DNA from: Polaribacter sp. HaHaR_3_91
GTDB taxonomy: Bacteria; Bacteroidota; Bacteroidia; Flavobacteriales; Flavobacteriaceae
Assembly: GCF_019278525.1 (NCBI RefSeq)
Contig: NZ_CP058986.1
Span: 2,623,501 to 2,687,500 of the forward strand
DNA: 64,000 bases
Direction of reading: 5' to 3'
Shown: in pieces, positions 8,637 through 17,916 of the stretch
Position numbering within the stretch: position 1 is the first letter of the stretch
Layout: the number at the start of each line of letters is the position of its first letter
Made by a program: the position numbers and the translations under genes
Notes under the pieces: generated by a model
What the model was told of the DNA's origin: nothing
Database searches by the model: none
Seen by the model: the letters and a program-made list of their open reading frames with translations, nothing else

Positions 8637-9131
8637 GTGCAAAAAGATTTAGAGAAAAATTTTTTATTGGACTTTGAAGAAAATCAAAATATTGCTCATA
8701 AAATTTGTAGAATTTACACTACAAACCAAAGTGCTCATAATGATTTATTTCAAGAGATAACCATTCAGCTTTGGAAAAACTATCCAAAGTTTAGAGGAGA
8801 CTCTAAATTTAGCACCTGGATGTACAGAGTAGCTTTAAATACAGCAATTTCTTTGTATAGAAAATCTACAAGAAGAGTTAAAACACAAGATATTAGTGAT
8901 TTTGCTTATAAAATAAAAGCGACTGATTATGATGATACAGAAGAAATACAATTAAAAGCGCTGTACAAAGCAATTCATCAATTGAATGATATTGACAAGG
9001 CGTTGATATTTTTATATCTTGAAGACAAACCTTACAAAGAAATTTCTGAAACATTAGGAATTTCATCTGTAAATGCAAGAGTAAAAATGAATAGAGCAAA
9101 AGAGAAATTAAAAAACATTTTAAACCCATAA
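8637..9131 (+). CDS. RNA polymerase ECF-type sigma factor
   Basis: A 164-residue sigma-70-family protein of the extracytoplasmic-function type. Region 2 spans roughly residues 15-80 (DLFQEITIQLWKNYPKFRG, STWMYRVALNTA) and region 4 roughly 105-160 (PYKEISETLGISSVNARVKM). Start codon is GTG. It is divergent from the CarH-like regulator, 119 bp away, an arrangement reminiscent of litR-litS of Streptomyces. The two downstream genes (membrane protein, small barrel) follow with gaps of 4 and 8 bp and are probably in its operon. Confidence 0.9.
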   Translation: MQKDLEKNFLLDFEENQNIAHKICRIYTTNQSAHNDLFQEITIQLWKNYPKFRGDSKFSTWMYRVALNTAISLYRKSTRRVKTQDISDFAYKIKATDYDDTEEIQLKALYKAIHQLNDIDKALIFLYLEDKPYKEISETLGISSVNARVKMNRAKEKLKNILNP

Positions 9132-9135
9132 CAGC

Positions 9136-9750
9136 ATGGATTTATTAGATAAATATAAAAAAACTTGGGAAAATCAACCAGAAGAAGGAAATAAATTTTC
9201 TGCTGTTGATATCTACAAAATGGCTAAATCTAAGTCATCATCTATTGTAAAATGGATCTTTATTATTGGTATTTTAGAATTTGTATTTTTAAATTCTATT
9301 TGCTTTTTCTTAGATATGGAAGAAGCATATTTAGAATATGAAAAAATTGGATTAATAAATTTTGTTTATTATTCTCAAGTTTTGGCATATATAATTTTGT
9401 TCTATTTTTTAGTAATGTTCTACAAGAATTACAAAAGTATTTCTACCATTGATTCAACTAAAAAGTTGATGAAAAAAATTCTTAAAACTAGAAAAACAGT
9501 AAGAAACTACGTAATCTTTAACTTAGGTTATATGGCTTTATTGATGATTATTGTAATGGTAGCAGAAATAAACTTTAAATCTGAAGAGTTAGAAACCAAA
9601 CAAATATTTTTAATAATTCTTTTAACTCTTGTTGTTACATTGGTATTATTAGGTGTATTATGGCTCTTTTATCAATTGCTTTACGGAATATTATTAAAAA
9701 AATTGAATAGAAATTATAAAGAATTAGCTAAATTAGACGAGAATAATTAA
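9136..9750 (+). CDS. Four-helix membrane protein, possible anti-sigma factor
   Basis: The 204-residue sequence has a ~35-residue polar N-terminus (DKYKKTWENQPEEG) and then four hydrophobic segments near 38-60, 72-96, 120-143 and 155-185. It matches no enzyme family I recognise. It starts 4 bp after the ECF sigma gene. Membrane proteins placed like this often act as anti-sigma factors that hold the sigma factor through the cytoplasmic N-terminus; that role is inferred from position only. Confidence 0.6.
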   Translation: MDLLDKYKKTWENQPEEGNKFSAVDIYKMAKSKSSSIVKWIFIIGILEFVFLNSICFFLDMEEAYLEYEKIGLINFVYYSQVLAYIILFYFLVMFYKNYKSISTIDSTKKLMKKILKTRKTVRNYVIFNLGYMALLMIIVMVAEINFKSEELETKQIFLIILLTLVVTLVLLGVLWLFYQLLYGILLKKLNRNYKELAKLDENN

Positions 9751-9758
9751 TTTTTATT

Positions 9759-10241
9759 ATGAAAAAGTATTTCCTTCTTTTGTTTTTAAGCACTTCTTTT
9801 ACCATGATTTCTCAAGAAAACACTGATTTTTGGGACAATGTACAGTTTGGTGGTGGCGTAAGTATGAGTTTTGGTTCACAAACCACTATTGGTATTTCTC
9901 CGAGTGCCATTTATAATTTTGACAATGGCTTTGCTTTAGGAACTGGTTTAACCTATATCTATAGTAAAAACCAAGATGTCAAAACAAATGTTTATGGAGC
10001 AAGCATTATTTCTTTATACCAAATACCTAATATAGGTATTCAGCTTTCTGGAGAATTTGAACAATCATTTGCTAAACAAACGTTTAATTCACAAAGTACA
10101 AGTACTAGTTTTCCTGCATTATATTTAGGAGCTGCTTATAATACGGGGCGTTTTGCTATTGGTATAAGATATGATGTTTTGTATGATGACAGAAGCGTTT
10201 ACTCTTCTGCCATATCACCAATTATTCGTTTTTACTTTTAA
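9759..10241 (+). CDS. Small outer-membrane beta-barrel protein
   Basis: Residues 1-19 are a signal peptide (MKKYFLLLFLSTSFTMISQ). The mature part alternates polar and hydrophobic residues in barrel-like strands (FGGGVSMSFG, FALGTGLTYIY, FAIGIRYDVLY) and ends with an aromatic residue after an IIRFYF strand, as outer-membrane proteins do. About eight strands could fit in 140 residues. Third gene of the ECF sigma run. Function unknown; possibly part of an envelope response controlled by the sigma factor. Its stop overlaps the convergent threonine aldolase stop. Confidence 0.65.
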   Translation: MKKYFLLLFLSTSFTMISQENTDFWDNVQFGGGVSMSFGSQTTIGISPSAIYNFDNGFALGTGLTYIYSKNQDVKTNVYGASIISLYQIPNIGIQLSGEFEQSFAKQTFNSQSTSTSFPALYLGAAYNTGRFAIGIRYDVLYDDRSVYSSAISPIIRFYF

Positions 10242-11257
10242 AAACTTTTCAATTCCCTTAAAAGAATTTCATGCATTTCCGCTGTGTAATCTAAATGGGT
10301 AACAATTCTTATTCTTCCCTCGCCCATTGGCGTTAATAAGATATTTTTTGCTTCCATTTTATGGATAAATTTGTCTGCTCCTATTTTAGCATCAACATAG
10401 AAAATTACAATATTAGTTTCTATAGGTTCTACTTTTGTTACATAAGAAACAGCTTCTAAAACAGCACCTATTTCCTGTGCTTTTTTATGATCTTCGGCCA
10501 ATCTTTCTACATGATTATCTAAAGCATAAATTCCGGCTGCAGCTAAAAAACCGACTTGCCTCATTGCTCCTCCTAATAATTTTCTTATTCGTAATGCTTT
10601 TGCAATATGCGCTTTAGAGCCTAAAAGAATAGAACCAATCGGCGCACCTAACCCTTTAGAAAGGCAAATAGAAATCGTATCAAACAATTCACCATATTGT
10701 TTTGGAGTCTCATTTTTTGCAACCATAGCATTAAATAAGCGTGCACCATCTAAATGAAAGGCTAAATTATTTTCTTTCGATATTTTTTGTAATTTTTCTA
10801 ATTCAGAAAACTCCCAACAAGCTCCTCCTCCTTTATTTGTAGTATTCTCAATACAAACCAAACTCGCAAATGGCGTATGAATACCAAAGCCTTCATCAAT
10901 AGCATCTTGTAATTGCTCTGCAGTAAACATACCTCTATTTCCATCAATTAACTTACAAGTAACACCAGAATTAAATGCTGCTCCTCCACCTTCATAATTA
11001 TAAACGTGTGCGTATTTATCGCAAATTAACTTATCTCCTGGTTGTGTGTGTAATTTTATGGCAGTTTGATTTGCCATGGTTCCGGACGGAAAAAACAACG
11101 CATCTTCCATACCAAACAATTTTGCCGCTTTTTCTTGTAATTCGTTGGTAGTTGGGTCCATTTTAAAAACATCATCACCAACGTTGGCAGTCATCATTGC
11201 AGCCAACATTTCTTTTGTTGGTTTGGTAACTGTATCAGAAATTAAATCAATTATCAT
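10238..11257 (-). CDS. ltaE: Low-specificity L-threonine aldolase
   Basis: PLP enzyme of the beta-eliminating lyase family that cleaves threonine/allo-threonine to glycine and acetaldehyde. The N-terminus IDLISDTVTKPT is family-typical, the PLP lysine is K201 (ICLSKGLGAP) and the ring-nitrogen Asp is D170 (FHLDGAR). Length (339) is normal. The zinc-protease gene lies 11 bp upstream on the same strand, so the two may be co-transcribed. It meets the preceding barrel gene tail to tail with overlapping stop codons inside TTAA. Confidence 0.92.
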   Translation of the reverse strand: MIIDLISDTVTKPTKEMLAAMMTANVGDDVFKMDPTTNELQEKAAKLFGMEDALFFPSGTMANQTAIKLHTQPGDKLICDKYAHVYNYEGGGAAFNSGVTCKLIDGNRGMFTAEQLQDAIDEGFGIHTPFASLVCIENTTNKGGGACWEFSELEKLQKISKENNLAFHLDGARLFNAMVAKNETPKQYGELFDTISICLSKGLGAPIGSILLGSKAHIAKALRIRKLLGGAMRQVGFLAAAGIYALDNHVERLAEDHKKAQEIGAVLEAVSYVTKVEPIETNIVIFYVDAKIGADKFIHKMEAKNILLTPMGEGRIRIVTHLDYTAEMHEILLRELKSF

Positions 11258-11268
11258 TACGTCTTTTT

Positions 11269-13689
11269 TTAATATTTATAATCTGTTCCTATTGGAGATC
11301 CATCAGGAATTTGTAGTGCTTTTGTTTTCTTAAATGATGTTGGCTTTTTCTTAAAATCATCAATCATTTTTATCATTGCAATATCATATATTTTCTGAAC
11401 TCCTTTTGATTTTTTGTTTTCTAAAATTGATTTTATTTCATCTAATTTAAAAAGCACAATTGCATTAACTTGTTTGTACTGATTTTTATAAGACGCTAAA
11501 TAAAATAATTGCTCTAAAACAGTGGTATTAATTACGTTTTGTAACTCTTGATAATAAGAATCTTTATGTGTTTTTTTTATTGATTTAGAGATTAACTTAT
11601 CTATTAGTTCATCTAAACCTAATTGATTTTCATCTAAACTTTTGTGTGCAATTAATCTTGATGCTCTTTGTGGGTTTAACAACAAGTTTAAAGTCATTTC
11701 AGAAGCAGTTTCTACGGCTCCAAAAGCATCAAATTCTACACCTAAATTACTTTTAAAAGATTCTCTAGTTCTACCAAAACCCATCGCCCTTGGCGGAAAC
11801 AGAGCTAGTTTTTCTTTAGGAATTGCAATTTCATCAACAGCTATTGTTTTTAAAACTGCTTCTAATGCTATTTTTTCTAAAGAACCAGAAACTCTTTTTA
11901 CAACAGTTTCTTTACCTCCTTTTACTGCATAAGAATACTCTAAACCACCAATTAATTTTACGGTTGCTTCTGTTTGAAATCTGTGGAAAAAATACAACGG
12001 AACAAATACATCTTCTAAAACAGAGTAAGGTTGATTGGTTTTTATATTATCGGTAGAAAAATTAGCAATCGCCATTTTTCTAATTTCAAGTAAATTATAT
12101 AATTCTTCATAAATAGTACCGCCATTATCCCATAAATGAGAAGATGCACTGGCGCTTCCTTGAGATCTAGAATCTGCATCAGATAAATACTTAAATCCTT
12201 TTGCAGTAGCATTCTCAATAATTTTATTTAATTCATTCTCTTCATCCGTTTTAAAATCTTGATAAAAATAGGCGACAATTACTTTATCCCAATCTCCTAT
12301 TTTATTATCATAAGCATTAGAAAAATCAATTTTACCTCCTTTTAAAGTAAACTTTGGATGCGGATAATCCATTACAGAAGCTCTACCATTTGTACTAGCA
12401 GCAAAATTATGAGCAAAACCTAAAGTATGCCCTATTTCATGTGCAGATAATTGTCTTATTCTTGCAACTGCCATTTCTAAAGCAAAACTATCATCAGAAT
12501 TATTATTTGCATAAGGAGCTTGCAAAGCTTGTGCTATTAAAAAATCTTGACGAATTCTTAAACTTCCTAAACTAACATGCCCTTTAATAATTTCTCCCGT
12601 TCTTGGGTCAGAAATACTAGCACCATAACTCCAACCACGGGTAGAACGATGTACCCATTGTACCATATTATAACGAACATCTAACGGATCTGCTCCCTCT
12701 GGCAACATTTTCATTTGAAAAGCATTTTTGTAACCAATCGATTCAAAAGCTTGGTTCCACCAACGTCCGCCTTCTAACAAAGCAGAACGTACAGGTTCTG
12801 GAGTACCTCTATCTAAATAATAAATAATTGGTTCTTTAGCTTCAGAAATTACTGCTTCTGGGTTTTTCTTCTCCAATCTATGACGACGAATAAATTGCAT
12901 TTTTATGGGCTCGTTTACTGGAGTTGCATAATCTAAATAAGACATTGGATACCCACCAGAACGAGGATCGAACTTTCTTGGTTTGTACTTATTATCTGGT
13001 AATTCTACAAAAGAATGATGTTGGTTTACAGTTACCAAACTAGCATTAGGACTTACACTACTTATGTCACCTCCTTTGGCAGTACCTTTAAAAGTTAACA
13101 AAACATCAAACTCAACATTTTTAGGAAACGCTTTTGTTCTTTTAATATTAAAAGCAGATTTACTTTTATCTAAACTATAACTACCTTGTTTTGTTCTTAC
13201 CAACTTTGCAGAAACTCCATGAGCATCTCTTATAAAAAAATCTGTTGCATCTACTAAATACACGCCTTTTTTAGTTTCTTTTATTGTAAAACCATGCAAA
13301 ACAGATTTTGCAAATGCTTCTTTTACAGATTCTTTTTCTTCCTTATTATCTGTTATAGCTCTATACTCTAAATTAGGCTGTATTAACAATAATTTATTAC
13401 CAGCTTTTTTTAAATAAACTACTACACCACCTCCTAACTGGCCTCTATCTAAACCAATATCATTAGACCCAACTCCTTCAGAAAGAGAACGTACATAAAG
13501 AAATTCTTCTTCTAAAGTATCTATTTCAAGAAATATTTTATCAGAGTTATCATTATAATAAAAGGTAAAATAACCTTCGAATTTAGTAATTCCTTTTTGC
13601 AATTTATTACCTGTTTTTTCTGTAAAAAACTGAGAAAATCCATCAACAGAAAGTGTAATTAAAAATAAAATAAGTAGTGTTTTTTTCAT
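11269..13689 (-). CDS. Secreted zinc-dependent metalloprotease (DUF5117/DUF4953 family)
   Basis: An 806-residue exported protein: signal peptide 1-20 (ends near DGFSQ), then DUF5118/DUF5117-like N-terminal regions and a catalytic region with the extended metzincin-type zinc motif HEIGHTLGFAH (H417, E418, H421, H427). A downstream Met-turn candidate is ASVMDYPHP. Such proteases are abundant in Bacteroidota; substrates are unknown. It is upstream of and close to ltaE. Divergent from prfB. Confidence 0.88.
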   Translation of the reverse strand: MKKTLLILFLITLSVDGFSQFFTEKTGNKLQKGITKFEGYFTFYYNDNSDKIFLEIDTLEEEFLYVRSLSEGVGSNDIGLDRGQLGGGVVVYLKKAGNKLLLIQPNLEYRAITDNKEEKESVKEAFAKSVLHGFTIKETKKGVYLVDATDFFIRDAHGVSAKLVRTKQGSYSLDKSKSAFNIKRTKAFPKNVEFDVLLTFKGTAKGGDISSVSPNASLVTVNQHHSFVELPDNKYKPRKFDPRSGGYPMSYLDYATPVNEPIKMQFIRRHRLEKKNPEAVISEAKEPIIYYLDRGTPEPVRSALLEGGRWWNQAFESIGYKNAFQMKMLPEGADPLDVRYNMVQWVHRSTRGWSYGASISDPRTGEIIKGHVSLGSLRIRQDFLIAQALQAPYANNNSDDSFALEMAVARIRQLSAHEIGHTLGFAHNFAASTNGRASVMDYPHPKFTLKGGKIDFSNAYDNKIGDWDKVIVAYFYQDFKTDEENELNKIIENATAKGFKYLSDADSRSQGSASASSHLWDNGGTIYEELYNLLEIRKMAIANFSTDNIKTNQPYSVLEDVFVPLYFFHRFQTEATVKLIGGLEYSYAVKGGKETVVKRVSGSLEKIALEAVLKTIAVDEIAIPKEKLALFPPRAMGFGRTRESFKSNLGVEFDAFGAVETASEMTLNLLLNPQRASRLIAHKSLDENQLGLDELIDKLISKSIKKTHKDSYYQELQNVINTTVLEQLFYLASYKNQYKQVNAIVLFKLDEIKSILENKKSKGVQKIYDIAMIKMIDDFKKKPTSFKKTKALQIPDGSPIGTDYKY

Positions 13690-13760
13690 GTTTTGTATAA
13701 TTTCTATAAAACTATAAAATAACTATCACCTTTTAAAACAAGAAATCTTAAAATTTCATT

Positions 13761-13768
13761 TATTTTTG
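13761..13768 (+). promoter_or_regulatory. Predicted -7 element of prfB (very short leader)
   Basis: TATTTTTG matches TAnnTTTG and ends only 8 bp before the prfB start codon. With the usual spacing, transcription would begin within a few bases of the ATG, giving a leaderless or nearly leaderless mRNA. Confidence 0.5.
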
Positions 13769-13776
13769 TTCTACTT

Positions 13777-14871
13777 ATGATTACACAAGAACAACTTAAA
13801 GATATTGCCGAAAGAATTGAAAAGTTAAAATCTTATTTAGAGATTGATAAAAAACTGATTGAAATTGCCAATGAAGAAGAGAAAACGGTAGATCCAGATT
13901 TTTGGAACAACCCTAAAGAAGCAGAAGTTTTTATGAAAGAGCTTCGATTAAAGAAAAAGTGGGTAGAAGACTATCATAAATCCATCACTTTAAGTGAAGA
14001 TGTAAATGTCTTATACGAGTTTTACAAAGAAGGTGAAATTGAAGAAGCAGAAGTTGTAGAACAATTTGAAAAAGCAAGTACATTTTTAGAAGATTTAGAG
14101 TTTAAAAACATGTTATCCGACGAAGGAGATGTATTATCTGCTACCATACAAATTAATGCAGGCGCAGGTGGAACAGAAAGTTGCGATTGGGTAGAAATGT
14201 TGTCCAGAATGTATACCATGTGGGCAGAAAAACAAGGTTATAAATTAAAAACACTTAATTACCAAGCAGGTGATGTAGCTGGTATTAAAACCATAACCAT
14301 AGAAGTAGATGGCGATTATGCCTTTGGATGGCTAAAAGGAGAAAATGGCGTGCATCGTTTGGTACGTATTTCACCATTCGATTCTAATGGAAAACGTCAT
14401 ACAACCTTTGGCTCTGTCTATGTTTTTCCTGTTGCCGATGATTCTATAGAAATAGAAATTAATCCGGCAGATATAGAAATTGTAACTGCGCGTTCTAGTG
14501 GTGCTGGCGGACAAAATGTAAACAAAGTAGAAACCAAAGTTCAGTTAACACACAAACCAACCGGAATTCAGATTTCTTGTTCTAACTCACGTTCTCAGCA
14601 CGATAATAGAGCAACAGCATTAAAAATGCTAAAATCTCAATTATATGAAATTGAATTGCAAAAACAACAAGCCACAAGAGACGAGATTGAATCTGGAAAG
14701 CTAAAAACGGAATGGGGAAGCCAAATTAGAAACTATGTAATGCATCCTTATAAATTGGTGAAAGATGTAAGAACTGGTCACGAAACGGGTAATGTAGACA
14801 ATGTAATGAACGGAGATATAAACCCGTTTTTAAAGTCTTATTTAATGTTAAATGGACAAAAAAGCGATTAG
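13777..14871 (+). CDS. prfB: Peptide chain release factor 2 (no programmed frameshift)
   Basis: Recognises UGA and UAA stop codons and triggers peptide release. The SPF discriminator tripeptide is at 199-201, marking RF2 rather than RF1, and the catalytic GGQ motif is at 244-246 ([11 protein letters not shown]). The 364-residue frame is uninterrupted. Where many bacteria have an in-frame UGA after about 25 codons and a +1 autoregulatory shift, this gene reads straight through (KSYLEIDKK; bases 13831-13848 contain no stop or slippery CTTTGA). Confidence 0.96.
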   Translation: MITQEQLKDIAERIEKLKSYLEIDKKLIEIANEEEKTVDPDFWNNPKEAEVFMKELRLKKKWVEDYHKSITLSEDVNVLYEFYKEGEIEEAEVVEQFEKASTFLEDLEFKNMLSDEGDVLSATIQINAGAGGTESCDWVEMLSRMYTMWAEKQGYKLKTLNYQAGDVAGIKTITIEVDGDYAFGWLKGENGVHRLVRISPFDSNGKRHTTFGSVYVFPVADDSIEIEINPADIEIVTARSSGAGGQNVNKVETKVQLTHKPTGIQISCSNSRSQHDNRATALKMLKSQLYEIELQKQQATRDEIESGKLKTEWGSQIRNYVMHPYKLVKDVRTGHETGNVDNVMNGDINPFLKSYLMLNGQKSD

Positions 14872-14890
14872 ATTTAAAACACAATTATTA

Positions 14891-14963
14891 GAAGCTGTTT
14901 CCTGCTTTCCATTATATCTTTTTTTAAGAAAAATAAAAAAAGGATGTCATTTCAATCAGGGCT
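14891..14963. repeat. Dispersed flavobacterial repeat, copy A
   Basis: The segment holds CCTGCTTTCC, a TATCTTTTTTT tract, an AAAAAAAGGATGTC tract and TTTCAATCAGGGCTAA in that order. The T-rich and A-rich halves are partly complementary. The same order of blocks recurs at 62872-63009 and, rearranged, at 17917-18142. No coding capacity. Confidence 0.6.
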
Positions 14964-15003
14964 AAACTTGTTTGCTAACAAATAGAAAACTAAAAACATA
15001 CAG

Positions 15004-15345
15004 ATGATTAAAATATATCACAATCCACGTTGTTCTAAATCTAGACAAGGCTTAGAAATTATAGAAAACTCTAAGAAAGAATTCGAAATTGTAAAATATT
15101 TAGAAAAAATTCCATCAGAAAAAGAACTAACAGAAATTATTAAAATGTTAGACATCTCTCCTATTCAGTTAGTTAGAAAAACAGAAAAAATATGGAAAGA
15201 AAACTACAAAGGGAAAGAATTATCAGACAAGGAGATTATCAAAGCAATGATAGAGTCCCCAAAGTTAATAGAACGCCCAATTGTTATCAATAATAACAAA
15301 GCAGTTATTGGCAGACCTCCAGAAAATATTAAATCAATAATTTAA
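15004..15345 (+). CDS. ArsC-family (arsenate reductase-like/YfgD-type) protein
   Basis: A 113-residue thioredoxin-fold protein of the glutaredoxin-dependent ArsC/Spx superfamily. The N-terminal IYHNPRCSKSRQG holds the reactive Cys10, and RPIVINNNKAVIGRP is the conserved C-terminal block. No other ars genes are nearby, so true arsenate reduction is unproven; the short YfgD-like form is often encoded alone. It is followed 100 bp later by a TonB-type receptor. Confidence 0.85.
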   Translation: MIKIYHNPRCSKSRQGLEIIENSKKEFEIVKYLEKIPSEKELTEIIKMLDISPIQLVRKTEKIWKENYKGKELSDKEIIKAMIESPKLIERPIVINNNKAVIGRPPENIKSII

Positions 15346-15445
15346 CCTTAACTTTTTTGTGTTTTGTTTAACTTTTCTTTAACTACTTCTAATTAAACTT
15401 AGAGAGAACTTTGCTGTCTTAAAATAACAAGATTCAAAGACAATT

Positions 15446-17908
15446 ATGAAGAAAATTACACTCTTATTACTTTGCCTATTAACATCAACCTATTTGCTAG
15501 CTCAAAAGCCTAGTAATGAAACCATTTCTATTACAGGTAAAGTTGTAGATGCAAACACCAATCAACCATTAGAATATGCTACTGTAGTTTTAAAAAACAC
15601 TGAAACACAAGTAGTTTCTGGTGGAATTACAGATCAAACAGGTAGTTTTAATATTAAAAACCCAAAAGGAACGTACGAAATAAGTGTAGAGTTTATTTCT
15701 TTTAAAACCATCAAATTTCCAGTTCAAGAAATTTCATCAAACAAAAACTTAGGAACTATTAAACTATATGAAGATGCTAGTAGTTTAGATGAAGTGGTTG
15801 TTATAGCCGAAAAATCTACTGTAGATATTCGTTTAGATAAAAAAATATATAATGTTGGTAAAGACATGACGGTTAAAGGTGGTACCGCTTCTGATGTTTT
15901 AGACAATGTACCTTCTGTAGACGTAGATCCCGAAGGAATTGTTAGTTTAAGAGGTAGTGAAAACGTACGTATTTTAATCGACGGAAAACCATCTGCTTTA
16001 GTTGGTTTAAGCGGTGCAGATGCCTTAAAACAATTACCTTCTGATGCTATTGAAAGAGTTGAAGTAATTACATCTCCATCTGCAAGATACGATTCTGAAG
16101 GAACTGCAGGTATTTTAAATATCATTTTAAGAAAAGGAAAATCTTCTGGTTTAAATGGTTCTGTAAACGTTACTGTTGGAGATCCTAAAAATTATCAAGG
16201 TGGTGTAAATTTAAATTTACGTACCGAAAAAATAAATGTCTTTACTAATTTAGGGTATAACGATAATGCAGGTCCTGGTGTTTATAATTCTGATATAACT
16301 TACCTAACTAATGGAAATATAGATAGTATTAGAGTAGAAAACAGAGATAATGACCGAAGTAGAAAAGGCTTTAATGCTAATTTTGGTTTAGAATATTATT
16401 TAAACAAAAAAAGTTCTATTACAGGTACTATATTTGTAAGAGATTCTGATGGTAATGATATTTCTAAGAATAACATTAGCTCTTTTGATGCTTTAGATAA
16501 CAATTTATACAACTCTACACGTATTCAAACTGAAGGAGAAGATGATAAAACATTACAGTTTTCTTTAAATTATGTAAATAATTTTAATGAAGACGGACAT
16601 AAATTAACGCTAGATTTACAACATAGTGCTAGTAAGGAAAACGAGAATGCAATTATTATAGATATAAACCCAGAAACAAACACTACAAACGAACTTTCTA
16701 TAGACAATTTAGTGCAGGCAGATTACGTGTTACCAATTGGTAAAAACTCGCAATTTGAAGCAGGTTACCGTGGTAGTTTCCAAGATTTATCATCAAATTA
16801 CCTAGTTGTCGCTCCTAATTTAGACCCAGCATACAACCCTTCTAATAACTTAGAATTCATTCAAAATGTAAATGCTTTTTACACACAATTTGGTAGTAAA
16901 ATTAACAAGTTTTCTTATTTATTAGGTTTAAGAGCAGAAATTACAAACATTGATATTCAATTATTGAATAACAATGAAAATTACAATAAAAATTATACAG
17001 ATTTATTTCCAACCGTAAACTTTGGATATGAATTAAATGATGATCAAAGTTTTACCTTAGGGTATAGTAAAAGGTTAAGAAGACCAAGCTCTCGCTATTT
17101 AAACCCATTTGAAAGTAGAGAAAGTGAAGTTATTTTTTCTAAAGGAAACGTAGACCTAGACCCTACATATACAAATTCTTTCGATTTAGGTTACTTAAAT
17201 ACTTGGGGTAAATTAACTTTAAACTCTTCTATTTATTACCAACATTCAACAAACAATATTTCGAGAGTTAACAGTCAAGATGTTAGAGTTGTAAACGGAC
17301 TAGAAACCAATGTAATTATTAGACAACCAATTAATTTGGCTTCAGAAGACAGATCTGGTTTTGAATTTACAGCAAATTATAATGCTAGTAGAAAAGTACG
17401 TTTTTCTGGTAGCTTTAACTACTATCAATTCGAAACAGAAGGAGAATACACTTACAACGTTACAGACCCAAGTAATGGTAACCTAACACCAATTACTCAA
17501 AATTTCGATACAAAAAACGACTCTTGGTTCACACGTTTCGATGCTAAAATTACACTTCCTTGGGATATTCAATCTCAAACAAGAGTTTTTTATTACGGTC
17601 CAAAAAACGATGCACAAAGCGAAAGAGAAGGTATTTTATCTACAAACATAGCACTTAGTAAAGATATTTTAAAAGACAAAGGAACCTTAGTACTTAATGT
17701 TAGTGATCTTTTTAACTCTAGAAAGTACGAGGTTGTTGGGTACGCTCCAAGTAGAGAAAACCCAACCAATATCACAGACCAAACATTTCAAAGAAGAATG
17801 CGCCAGGTGTCTTTAACTTTTACCTACAGATTTAATCAGAGTAAAAACCAAAAAGATAGAAAACCAGCTGAAAATAGAGAAGATGATGGTGGCGGAGATG
17901 AATTTTAA
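15446..17908 (+). CDS. TonB-dependent-receptor-like outer-membrane protein (OMP beta-barrel family)
   Basis: An 820-residue outer-membrane protein. Signal peptide 1-19; CarboxypepD-regulatory-like domain about 27-110 (ITGKVVDANTNQPLEYATV); plug domain about 120-230 (GGTASDVLDNVPSVDVDP, SARYDSEGTAGILNI); then a long beta-barrel rich in Asn/Ser/Tyr. The C-terminus ends in an acidic, Gly-rich tail (ENREDDGGGDEF) rather than an aromatic residue, as is common in this subfamily. It stands alone with no SusD partner, so the substrate may be a metal complex or peptide rather than a glycan. A composite repeat and a terminator lie downstream. Confidence 0.88.
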   Translation: MKKITLLLLCLLTSTYLLAQKPSNETISITGKVVDANTNQPLEYATVVLKNTETQVVSGGITDQTGSFNIKNPKGTYEISVEFISFKTIKFPVQEISSNKNLGTIKLYEDASSLDEVVVIAEKSTVDIRLDKKIYNVGKDMTVKGGTASDVLDNVPSVDVDPEGIVSLRGSENVRILIDGKPSALVGLSGADALKQLPSDAIERVEVITSPSARYDSEGTAGILNIILRKGKSSGLNGSVNVTVGDPKNYQGGVNLNLRTEKINVFTNLGYNDNAGPGVYNSDITYLTNGNIDSIRVENRDNDRSRKGFNANFGLEYYLNKKSSITGTIFVRDSDGNDISKNNISSFDALDNNLYNSTRIQTEGEDDKTLQFSLNYVNNFNEDGHKLTLDLQHSASKENENAIIIDINPETNTTNELSIDNLVQADYVLPIGKNSQFEAGYRGSFQDLSSNYLVVAPNLDPAYNPSNNLEFIQNVNAFYTQFGSKINKFSYLLGLRAEITNIDIQLLNNNENYNKNYTDLFPTVNFGYELNDDQSFTLGYSKRLRRPSSRYLNPFESRESEVIFSKGNVDLDPTYTNSFDLGYLNTWGKLTLNSSIYYQHSTNNISRVNSQDVRVVNGLETNVIIRQPINLASEDRSGFEFTANYNASRKVRFSGSFNYYQFETEGEYTYNVTDPSNGNLTPITQNFDTKNDSWFTRFDAKITLPWDIQSQTRVFYYGPKNDAQSEREGILSTNIALSKDILKDKGTLVLNVSDLFNSRKYEVVGYAPSRENPTNITDQTFQRRMRQVSLTFTYRFNQSKNQKDRKPAENREDDGGGDEF

Positions 17909-17916
17909 AAGTATTT

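Noticed and set aside
9136..9750. Carotenoid monooxygenase label sometimes attached to such membrane proteins
   Set aside because: Only four hydrophobic helices are seen, with no His ligands of carotenoid-cleaving enzymes.
14022..14219. Antisense open frames inside prfB, secA, fumC, pyrB and other genes
   Set aside because: They lie opposite well-supported genes, have low-complexity translations and no domain evidence; treated as shadows.
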